Below, piece by piece: positions 14,417 to 20,268 of a DNA stretch of 20,268 bases. The translations under genes were made by a program, and so were the position numbers. The DNA comes from an uncultured Clostridia bacterium (lineage in GTDB: Bacteria; Bacillota; Clostridia; Oscillospirales; Acutalibacteraceae), in assembly GCA_947168785.1 (NCBI GenBank), contig CAMVNL010000004.1, forward strand, positions 1 to 20,268. Direction: 5' to 3'. Numbering within the stretch: position 1 is the stretch's first letter; each line of letters begins with the position of its first letter. The notes beneath the pieces are model-generated. The model searched no databases, was not told the DNA's origin, and worked only from the letters and a program-made list of their open reading frames with translations.

Positions 14417-14570
14417 GGTAGCGCGGCACCTCAGTGCCGCTGTGAGCACAAACAATCTGATAAAATAACGATTCGGGAAAACGGCGGTTCGGTAAAAAAA
14501 CCAATGCACGGATCAACCAGCCGCTTTAATGCAACATTCGCCGGGAGCGGCACTGAGGTGCCGCGCTACC
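14417..14570. mobile_element. BIME-like element, inverted REP pair, overlapping the hemW stop
   Basis: A 154-nt element with intact inverted REPs at both ends (head GGTAGC, stem GCGGCAC/GTGCCGC, loop CTCA). The spacer has the ACAAACAATCTG and GCAACATTCG motifs related to sibling elements. No outer TTTGTCG ends are seen. The right-hand REP head supplies the TAG stop of hemW. Confidence 0.75.
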
Positions 14571-15702
14571 GGTTCCCGTCCATTGCGGAAATCACGTCCC
14601 CGATCAACGCATTGGATACCAGAAACCCTTTTTCCGTCAGGGCGATCCGGTCGCCGTCAAAGGTGAGCAGACCGGCGGACTGATATTTTTGCAGAATCGC
14701 GGGCAGACCCGGCGACGGCGCGACGGCAAATTTTTCTTTTATTTCCTGCAATGATATTCCCGTATCCAGCCGCAGGGCCAGCATGACCGCCTCTTCGGGG
14801 CCGCCGCCGGGGCCGTCGTCCACGGGGGGCATACCTGAGATAAACGCATCAAGGTCCCGGGGAAAATAAAACCGCCGTCCGTTCAGGTAGGAGTGGGCCG
14901 CGGGGCCGATCCCGAGGTATTCCTCATCCCGCCAATAGGCGGTATTGTGGCGGGCTTCGTGGCCCGGCAGACAGAAATTGGAGATCTCATAATGCCGGAA
15001 GCCGTTGTTTTTCAGATATTCGCACAGAGACAAATACATATCGCAGACTGCGTCCTCCTCCGGCAGGTTCAGCGCGTCGCGCTTTTTGTCAAAGAAGGTG
15101 CCCTCTTCAATGGAGAGCATGTAGGCGCTGAGGTGGGTCACCCCCAGCGACAGGGCAAAATCCTGCGACGAAAGGAGCGAGCGTTCCGTCTGCTCCGGCA
15201 CGCCTAGCATGATATCCAGCGAGATATCAGTGATACCGGCACTCTGACAGGCCTTTACCGCCGTTTCCACGTCCACCGCCGTCGCCTTGCGGCCCAGCTT
15301 CTTTCGCTCCGCGTCCACGGCGGACTGCATCCCCAGGGAGACCCGGTTGAACCCCGCCGCCGCCAGCGTTTCAAAAAAGCCCGGGGCGAGGGAGGAGGAG
15401 GGATTGCATTCCGCGGTGATCTCCGCGCCGGAAGGCACGTTGAAGTTGTCCTTCACCGCAAGCAGCAACCGCGACAGGTTTTCCGCCCCCACAAAAGAGG
15501 GCGTGCCCCCGCCGAAGTAGACGGTGGCAATGGCCCGGTGTTTCAGATCCCCCGCAAGAGGGCCAACGCGCCGCAGGGTGGCAAGCTCGTCTATGACGGC
15601 GGAAATATAATTGTCGATCCGTCCCCGGTCCGCCACGGAATAAAAATCACAGTATGGGCATTTGGAAGCGCAGAAGGGGACGTGGATATAAATTCCGGGC
15701 AA
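14566..15702 (-). CDS. hemW: Radical SAM protein HemW (oxygen-independent coproporphyrinogen oxidase-like, heme chaperone)
   Basis: A 378-residue radical SAM protein of the HemW/HemN-like group; HemW proteins bind heme and are thought to deliver it, and lack true coproporphyrinogen oxidase activity. The iron-sulfur motif CASKCPYC has its three cysteines at residues 11, 15 and 18. FGGGTPSF, EITAECNPSS and a C-terminal HemN-like region follow. The short N-terminus (MPGIYIHVPFC) fits HemW rather than HemN. The start is a TTG at 15702, with GGAGG 6 nt upstream; the ATG at 15707 between them is out of frame and too close to the Shine-Dalgarno. Its position after lepA is the usual Firmicutes order. 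The stop codon comes from a REP head. Confidence 0.93.
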   Translation of the reverse strand: MPGIYIHVPFCASKCPYCDFYSVADRGRIDNYISAVIDELATLRRVGPLAGDLKHRAIATVYFGGGTPSFVGAENLSRLLLAVKDNFNVPSGAEITAECNPSSSLAPGFFETLAAAGFNRVSLGMQSAVDAERKKLGRKATAVDVETAVKACQSAGITDISLDIMLGVPEQTERSLLSSQDFALSLGVTHLSAYMLSIEEGTFFDKKRDALNLPEEDAVCDMYLSLCEYLKNNGFRHYEISNFCLPGHEARHNTAYWRDEEYLGIGPAAHSYLNGRRFYFPRDLDAFISGMPPVDDGPGGGPEEAVMLALRLDTGISLQEIKEKFAVAPSPGLPAILQKYQSAGLLTFDGDRIALTEKGFLVSNALIGDVISAMDGNR

Positions 15703-15747
15703 AGCATACCTCCGTTGAAAGCAGATGTTGCCATGGGCATTTGCCGG

Positions 15748-15802
15748 ACGGCGTGATACGCCGTGCTACGTGATATTACCGCGGCACGGCGCCGTGCTGC
15801 GG
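15748..15802. repeat. REP unit and near-perfect GC palindrome between hemW and lepA
   Basis: 15748-15769 is an inverted REP unit with stem ACGGCGT/ACGCCGT and GTAGC head on the minus strand. 15779-15802 is a 24-nt palindrome with one mismatch, built around GGCACGGCGCCGTGC, that resembles two REP feet fused head-on. Confidence 0.65.
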
Positions 15803-15804
15803 GG

Positions 15805-15846
15805 CTTCCGACTTCCGACTGATGACTTCCGACTGATGACTTCCGA
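15805..15846 (-). repeat. Heptamer array alternating AGTCGGA and AGTCATC
   Basis: Six 7-nt units. On the + strand: CTTCCGA, CTTCCGA, CTGATGA, CTTCCGA, CTGATGA, CTTCCGA. Read on the minus strand the units are AGTCGGA and AGTCATC. Two unit types within one array keep the same period. Confidence 0.85.
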
Positions 15847-15869
15847 CTGCAATCGGAACCGCGTTGCAG

Positions 15870-15892
15870 ACGCTGCTGAGGCAGCGTGCTAC
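15870..15892 (-). repeat. REP unit just after lepA
   Basis: On the minus strand: head GTAGC, stem ACGCTGC/GCAGCGT with a CTCA-type loop, followed by TGCAACGCGGTTCCG, the same tail as other copies. The head begins 7 nt after the lepA stop. Confidence 0.75.
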
Positions 15893-15899
15893 GATTCTA

Positions 15900-17714
15900 T
15901 TACGTCTGATCGTCCAGCTTGAGGATCGCCATAAACGCCTCCTGCGGCACTTCCACCGTGCCAAACTGGCGCATGCGCTTTTTGCCTTCCTTCTGCTTTT
16001 CCAGCAGCTTCTTTTTCCGGGTGATGTCGCCGCCGTAGCACTTGGCCAGCACGTCCTTGCGCATAGCCTTGATGGTCTCGCGGGCGATGACCTTTCCGCC
16101 AATGGCGATCTGCACCGGGATCTCGAACATCTGGCGCGGGATGTTGTCCTTCAGCTTCTCCGCGATCTTGCGGGCGCGGGGATAGGCCTTTTCGGAGTGG
16201 ATAATATAGGAGAGCGCGTCGATCAGGTCGCCGTTGAGCAGCACATCCAGCTTGACAAGGTTGCTGCGCTCATAGCCGCACAGCTCATAGTCGAAGGAGG
16301 CGTAGCCCCGGGTGCGGGATTTCAGCGCGTCGAAAAAGTCATAGATAATCTCGTTCAGCGGCAGCTTATAGTGGATATCCACCCGGTCGCTGGAAATGTA
16401 CTGCTGGTCCTTCAGGGTGCCCCGGCGGTCCTGACACAGGGCCATGATCACGCCGATGTATTCCGGCGGGGAGTAGATGTGGGCGTCCGCCATGGGCTCT
16501 TCCACGTAGTCAATAATGGCGGGGTCGGGATAGTTGGTGGGGTTGTCGATCTCCACCACCCGGCCGTCGGAGAGGTGGATCTTATACACCACGCTTGGCA
16601 CGGTGGAGACCAGATCCAGGTCGTATTCCCGTTCCAGCCGTTCCTGAATGATTTCAAGGTGCAGTAGCCCTAAGAAGCCGCAGCGGAAGCCGAAGCCCAG
16701 CGCCCCGGAGGTTTCCGGTTCAAAGGAGAGGGCCGCGTCGTTGAGCTGCAATTTTTCCAGCGCCTCTTTCAGCGCCTCATAGTCCGCGCCGTCCGCCGGG
16801 TAAAGGCCGCAGAACACCATGGGGTTGACCTTTTTATAGCCGGGCAGGGGCTCGGCGGCTTCGTTGCCCACCTTGGTGACGGTATCGCCCACCCGGGCCT
16901 CGCTGACGGACTTGATGGAGGCGGTGATATAACCCACCTCGCCGGCTTTCAGCACGCCGGTGTTTTCCAGCGACATGGCCCGCATGTGGCCCACCTCCAC
17001 CACGGTGAAGGTAGCGCCGGTGGCCATCATCTTCATGGTGTCGCCGGAACGCAGGGTGCCGTCCATCACCCGCACGTAGACGATGACGCCCTTGTAGTTG
17101 TCATAGACGGAATCGAACACCAGCGCTTTGAAGGGCGCGTCGTCGTCGCCCTCGGGGCAGGGGATATCCCGCACGATCTTTTCCAGCACAGCTTCCACGT
17201 TCTGCCCGGTTTTGGCGGAGATGCGGGGGGCGTCCTCGCAGTCAAGGCCGATGATCTCCTCCACGTCGGCGCAGACCCGGTCGGGGTCGGCGGCGGGCAG
17301 GTCGATCTTGTTGATGACCGGCACCAGCTCCAGGTCGTGCTCCAGCGCTAAGTAAGTATTGGCCAGCGTCTGGGCCTCCACCCCCTGGGTGGCGTCCACG
17401 ATCAGGATGGCGCCGTCGCAGGCCGCCAGCGACCGGCTGACCTCATAGTTGAAGTCCACGTGGCCGGGGGTGTCGATCAGGTTCAGCTCATAGGTATTGC
17501 CGTCGTGGGCCTTGTAATCCAGCGTGACGGCCCGTGCCTTGATGGTGATGCCCCGCTCCTTTTCCAGCTCCATATTGTCCAGCAGCTGCTGCTGCATATC
17601 CCGCTTGGCGACGGAATCGGTCAGCTCCAGCAGGCGGTCCGCCAGCGTGGATTTGCCGTGGTCGATATGGGCGATGATGGAAAAATTGCGGATGTGTTCT
17701 TTTTTCTGTCGCAT
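15900..17714 (-). CDS. lepA: Elongation factor 4 (LepA), ribosome-associated GTPase
   Basis: A 604-residue translational GTPase. EF-4 acts on ribosomes and has been linked to back-translocation and to 30S assembly. The G motifs are AHIDHGKS (15-22), DTPGH (81-85) and NKID (135-138), followed by EF-G-like domains. The LepA-specific C-terminal region includes YGGDITRKKKLLEKQKEGKK and RMRQFGTVEVPQEAF. The length matches the family. I chose the ATG at 17714 because AGGAG lies 7 nt upstream; the frame extends six codons further to a TTG that overlaps that Shine-Dalgarno. It begins 14 nt after the yitT stop, so both are probably on one mRNA, with hemW downstream beyond a repeat-filled gap. Confidence 0.98.
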   Translation of the reverse strand: MRQKKEHIRNFSIIAHIDHGKSTLADRLLELTDSVAKRDMQQQLLDNMELEKERGITIKARAVTLDYKAHDGNTYELNLIDTPGHVDFNYEVSRSLAACDGAILIVDATQGVEAQTLANTYLALEHDLELVPVINKIDLPAADPDRVCADVEEIIGLDCEDAPRISAKTGQNVEAVLEKIVRDIPCPEGDDDAPFKALVFDSVYDNYKGVIVYVRVMDGTLRSGDTMKMMATGATFTVVEVGHMRAMSLENTGVLKAGEVGYITASIKSVSEARVGDTVTKVGNEAAEPLPGYKKVNPMVFCGLYPADGADYEALKEALEKLQLNDAALSFEPETSGALGFGFRCGFLGLLHLEIIQERLEREYDLDLVSTVPSVVYKIHLSDGRVVEIDNPTNYPDPAIIDYVEEPMADAHIYSPPEYIGVIMALCQDRRGTLKDQQYISSDRVDIHYKLPLNEIIYDFFDALKSRTRGYASFDYELCGYERSNLVKLDVLLNGDLIDALSYIIHSEKAYPRARKIAEKLKDNIPRQMFEIPVQIAIGGKVIARETIKAMRKDVLAKCYGGDITRKKKLLEKQKEGKKRMRQFGTVEVPQEAFMAILKLDDQT

Positions 17715-17728
17715 GTATCTTCTCCTAC

Positions 17729-18634
17729 TCAAAGCGTATCTTCATGGGATTTGAAGCCCTCCCCCAGCACCTCGGAGGAATCGGCAATGATGATAAAGGG
17801 CTTTTCGTCGTATTTTTCGATCAGCTTGCGGATCTGCGGCACCTCATGGGTGCGCACCACGCACATGAGCATCTTTTTCTCCTCATGGGTATAGCCGCCC
17901 TCGGCGTGGATCAGGGAAACGCCCCGGTCCATCAGCTGAATGATGTCGTTGGTGACCTCGTCCGGATGCGCGGTGATAATGAGCATCATTTTGGAGTGGT
18001 CCCGCTCCTTGATGACGTAATCCAGCGCCACGCTGATGAGGAAGACGGTGACGATGGAATAGAGCAGACTGTCAAAGCTCTTGTACATGACGGCGGTGAG
18101 AATGACCACCGTGGCGTCGCACATGAGAATCAGCTTGCCCACGGCGATATGGGGGAATTTCAGTTTCAAAAGCCGCCCGGCGATATCGAAGCCGCCGGTG
18201 GTGGCGCCGGCCAGGAACACCAGTCCCAGCCCGATGCCGGCGATGACGCCGCCGAAGACAGCCCCCACCAGCACGTCGTCGCCGGAATAGGCGAAGCCGA
18301 AGCGGGCATCCAGATGGGCTAACAGGTCGATCTGGGCGGAAAGCAGCGCCGTGGCGGCGATGGTGCGGGCGATGAATTTCATGCCGAAGACCCGCCACGC
18401 GGCGATGAACAGGGGGACGTTCATGACGAAGTTGAACGCGCCCATAGGGACGACGGGGAACAGATGGTTGACGATGATGCCAAGGCCGGTGAGCCCGCCG
18501 GAGGTGATTTGCAGCGGCCGCACGAAGACGACCACGCTGACGGCGTAAAGCAGCGTGCCGACGACCCACAGCAGGATATCCCACGCCATGCGCCCGGCGC
18601 TGCGCCATTTCGGATCATTGGAAAGTTTGCTCAA
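17729..18634 (-). CDS. YitT family membrane protein with C-terminal DUF2179 domain
   Basis: A 301-residue membrane protein of the YitT family. About six hydrophobic segments cover residues 15-210 (for example DILLWVVGTLLYAVSVVVF and VLVGAVFGGVIAGIGLGLVF). A soluble C-terminal DUF2179 domain follows, recognisable in GVSLIHAEGGYTHEEKKML and CVVRTHEVPQI. Family members are often in Firmicutes envelopes; the transported substrate, if any, is not known. The start is a TTG at 18634, about 9 nt after AGGAG, and gives MSKLSNDP. The next ATG (residue 16) lacks a good Shine-Dalgarno and would trim the N-terminus before the first membrane segment. It is followed by lepA after 14 nt. A cluster of REP units lies upstream. 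Confidence 0.9.
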   Translation of the reverse strand: MSKLSNDPKWRSAGRMAWDILLWVVGTLLYAVSVVVFVRPLQITSGGLTGLGIIVNHLFPVVPMGAFNFVMNVPLFIAAWRVFGMKFIARTIAATALLSAQIDLLAHLDARFGFAYSGDDVLVGAVFGGVIAGIGLGLVFLAGATTGGFDIAGRLLKLKFPHIAVGKLILMCDATVVILTAVMYKSFDSLLYSIVTVFLISVALDYVIKERDHSKMMLIITAHPDEVTNDIIQLMDRGVSLIHAEGGYTHEEKKMLMCVVRTHEVPQIRKLIEKYDEKPFIIIADSSEVLGEGFKSHEDTL

Positions 18635-18656
18635 GGTAAAGATCTCCTAATTTTTT

Positions 18657-18777
18657 GTAGCACGCTGCCTCAGCAGCGTCTCAACGTGATTTCCTTTATT
18701 CGATAGCACGGCGCCCTGCGCCGTTAAAGCATTCCTTTTTTCAGTCGGAAGTCCCGCAGCGCGGCGCCTTGCGCCGT
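18657..18777 (+). repeat. Cluster of three REP-like units upstream of yitT
   Basis: Unit 18657-18679: GTAGC head, stem ACGCTGC/GCAGCGT. Unit 18703-18724: ATAGC head, stem ACGGCGC/GCGCCGT. Unit 18756-18777: GCAGC head, stem GCGGCGC/GCGCCGT with a G-T foot. All three point the same way and lead into the element at 18785. Nothing coding is seen. Confidence 0.7.
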
Positions 18778-18784
18778 TTTTTAA

Positions 18785-19012
18785 CGTAGCGCGGCACCTC
18801 AGTGCCGCTGTTTACCAAAGTTACATTTCAGCAACCTGAAACATCAGCTAAACCGTTCTTTTTTCAGGAAAACTTATTTCCCAGTCTGCAAAACAGTTGT
18901 TTGTGTTACGAGCGGCACTGAGTCGCAGACAAAACGGTCCGGTGTGACCGTTTTGGCGTCGCGATACAATGAGCCGCCGGAAGGCGGAGACAACCAAACC
19001 TGCCGCGCTACC
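18785..19012. mobile_element. BIME-like element with interrupted right REP
   Basis: The left REP at 18785-18808 (head CGTAGC, stem GCGGCAC/GTGCCGC) is intact. The spacer holds GTTACATTTCAG, shared in inverted sense with the 8165-8349 element. The right REP is split: GCGGCACTGAG (18912-18922) and TGCCGCGCTACC (19001-19012) are separated by 78 nt. Without that insert the element would be about 150 nt, the size of its siblings. Confidence 0.75.
18923..19000. repeat. Hairpin-rich insert inside the REP unit
   Basis: This 78-nt segment contains a perfect 9-bp stem AAAACGGTC/GACCGTTTT with loop CGGTGT (18931-18954), and CCGCC/GGCGG around GGAA (18974-18987). It differs from the insert at 5106-5168 but breaks the same hairpin within 3 nt of the same place. 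Confidence 0.65.
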
Positions 19013-19108
19013 GGGTTGCTTCTGTTTTTCAGCCGGTTCATAACATTTGTCTTATCGGTTCCTTCGGTTCCGCCTCTCGTTTGTTTATCATGATACATGC
19101 GTTCCGAT

Positions 19109-19199
19109 CCGCCTTCGGCGGGTGCGGGTCTCCAGTGGAGACCTCTGCCGCAGGCAGAAGCACCGACCGAGCCGGCAGGCGAGACCGGATCACTGATCC
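19109..19199. repeat. Four hairpins in series at the mrnC 3' end
   Basis: CCGCC/GGCGG around TTC (19109-19121), GGTCTCC/GGAGACC (19127-19143), TCTGCC/GGCAGA (19144-19158), and GGATCACTGATCC (19187-19199). The last one contains the mrnC stop codon. The stretch 19013-19108 upstream of these shows no gene and no other structure. Confidence 0.6.
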
Positions 19200-19621
19200 G
19201 CGCTGCGGAATTGAAGGATAACGCCAAACAGCTCCCACAGCCGGTCGAACTGCTGCGACAGGTACAGATACCCCAGCAGCGCCTCAAAGCCGGTGGAGCG
19301 GTGGTATTCCGCCTCGCTCTTGTTTTTGGGCGTGTGGGCGGAATTGGCGTTGCGGCCCCGCTTGTAGTAGGAAAGCTCCTCTTCGGTAAGCCTGTCCGCC
19401 AGCGCGTCCGCCGCCTTGGCCTGAAAGGCCGCGTTGACCAAAGCCACCGTCTCCCGGTGCAGGTCCTGCACCCTTGCTTCGCCGAGGGAGAGCACGTACT
19501 GGCGCACCAGCAGCTCGTAGACCGCGTCGCCCACAAAGGCCAGCGACAGGCCGCTCATGGATTTGTACGGCGGCAGATTTCCGCCGGAAAGCGCCTTCAG
19601 CGCGTTTGCGTCAGGGCACAT
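19190..19621 (-). CDS. mrnC: Mini-ribonuclease III
   Basis: A 143-residue Mini-RNase III, an RNase III-like dimeric nuclease without the double-stranded RNA-binding domain, which in Firmicutes matures 23S rRNA ends. The catalytic aspartate is D32 in FVGDAVYELLVR and the second acidic residue is E113 in GFEALLGYLYL. KRGRNANSAHTPKN is the conserved basic loop. The length is normal. The ATG at 19621 lies inside the obg 3' end (11-nt overlap), indicating translational coupling. The last residues (FRSADQ) and stop run into a hairpin-rich repeat, so the extreme C-terminus may be repeat-derived. Confidence 0.95.
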   Translation of the reverse strand: MCPDANALKALSGGNLPPYKSMSGLSLAFVGDAVYELLVRQYVLSLGEARVQDLHRETVALVNAAFQAKAADALADRLTEEELSYYKRGRNANSAHTPKNKSEAEYHRSTGFEALLGYLYLSQQFDRLWELFGVILQFRSADQ

Positions 19622-20267
19622 ACTGGAACTCGAAATCGTAGATGATCACGGTGTCGTTCTCCTGAATGCCGCGGCTGCGCAGCTCCTCCAGAATGCCGCT
19701 GGATTCCAGCACCCGCTGGAAATACTGCAATGACTCATAGTCGTCGATATCCGTCTTGTTGAGGATTTTCAGCAGCCACTCCGCCTCCACGTAGTAGTCG
19801 CCGCCCATCTCCGTCACCTTGAAGCCGGTGTCCTTCTTCTTTTCCAGGACGCTCATGGGGACGGGCTCTGATTCGTACCGCTTGATGGGGGGCAGCTCGG
19901 CCAGCTTTGCCGCCACGGCGTTGATCAGCTCCTGCGTGCCCTCCGCGATGGGGGCGATGATCTCGTAATAGGGCAGGCCCTGTTCCTCGATGAAGGAACG
20001 GAACCGGGCAAGCTGCTCGTCGGTGGCAAGGTCGACCTTGTTCCCTGCCACGATCTGGGGGCACTTGGTCAGCTCTGGGTTGAAGACCGCCAGCTCTTTA
20101 TTGATGATGTTGAAGTCGTCGATGGGGTCGCGGCCCTCGCTGCCGGACACGTCCACGATGTGCACCAGCATGCGGCAGCGCTCCACGTGGCGAAGGAAGC
20201 GGTGGCCGAGGCCCACGCCCTCCCCCGCGCCTTCGATCAGGCCCGGGATATCCGCCATGACGAAGCT
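19611..20267 (-). CDS. obg: GTPase Obg, C-terminal part (with OCT domain)
   Basis: Partial gene: the frame is open to the right edge of the window, so the N-terminal Obg fold and P-loop are missing. The visible 218 residues start at the Switch II segment (MADIPGLIEGAGEGVGLGH), contain the NKVD guanine-specificity motif (GNKVDLA), and end with an OCT domain (from about EKKKDTGFKVTEMGG to FEFQYVP). Obg is an essential GTPase for 50S ribosome assembly and stress signalling. The stop at 19613-19611 overlaps the start of mrnC by 11 nt. The OCT domain fits Firmicutes Obg proteins and separates it from YchF-like GTPases. Confidence 0.95.
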   Translation of the reverse strand, partial: SFVMADIPGLIEGAGEGVGLGHRFLRHVERCRMLVHIVDVSGSEGRDPIDDFNIINKELAVFNPELTKCPQIVAGNKVDLATDEQLARFRSFIEEQGLPYYEIIAPIAEGTQELINAVAAKLAELPPIKRYESEPVPMSVLEKKKDTGFKVTEMGGDYYVEAEWLLKILNKTDIDDYESLQYFQRVLESSGILEELRSRGIQENDTVIIYDFEFQYVP

Positions 20268-20268
20268 G

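Noticed and set aside
14306..14509. Upstream-extended start of the methyltransferase at 14509
   Set aside because: The added residues are translated REP-pair DNA, and a good Shine-Dalgarno precedes the ATG at 14305.
15703..15707. ATG at 15707 as hemW start
   Set aside because: It is out of frame with hemW and only 1 nt from the Shine-Dalgarno; the TTG at 15702 fits spacing and N-terminus.

Overview
The window looks like chromosome from a G+C-rich Clostridia member, probably a gut Oscillospiraceae/Ruminococcaceae-type Firmicute. The support is a T-box leader on thrS, the lepA-hemW pairing typical of Firmicutes, mini-RNase III, a YitT-family protein, Shine-Dalgarno sequences of the GGAGG type, and two TTG starts. 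The genus cannot be fixed from this sequence. Almost everything is core housekeeping; no phage, plasmid, CRISPR, rRNA or tRNA gene is visible.

Layout. Bases 2-1189 (+ strand) hold the 3' end of an M32 carboxypeptidase and a YgjP-type zinc peptidase. From 1619 onward every gene is on the minus strand. Listed in + coordinate order (transcription runs right to left) they are: acyltransferase-3 membrane protein, thrS (T-box controlled), a secreted metallophosphoesterase, a dGTPase-like HD hydrolase, a FemAB-type peptidoglycan aminoacyltransferase, murE, a glycerophosphodiesterase, a YhcG/DUF1016 PDDEXK protein, a SAM methyltransferase, hemW, lepA, yitT, mrnC and the 3' part of obg. Likely transcription units are thrS-acyltransferase (7-nt overlap), methyltransferase-yhcG-GDPD (overlaps of 17 and 4 nt), yitT-lepA, and obg-mrnC (11-nt overlap). 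MurE and the FemAB protein point to one peptidoglycan theme: stem-peptide synthesis and cross-bridge building. ThrS, LepA, MrnC and Obg serve translation and ribosome assembly.

The most unusual material lies between the genes. Most of the larger intergenic gaps, though not every one, are filled by two kinds of repeat. (1) A large family of REP-like palindromes has a constant GTAGC-type head followed by a hairpin whose stem sequence changes between copies while staying paired. They often occur as inverted pairs about 50-110 nt apart (BIME-like), some with outer TTTGTCG terminal repeats, and two copies are interrupted by other hairpin-rich inserts. (2) Short tandem arrays of 7-nt units, mostly of the form AGT plus four locus-specific bases, sit at the edges of intergenic islands and always read inward. 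Some run into the 3' ends of genes, adding C-terminal codons to MurE and the GDPD protein; a REP head supplies the hemW stop codon. No transposase or other enzyme that could drive either repeat is encoded in the window, so their mechanism is inferred.
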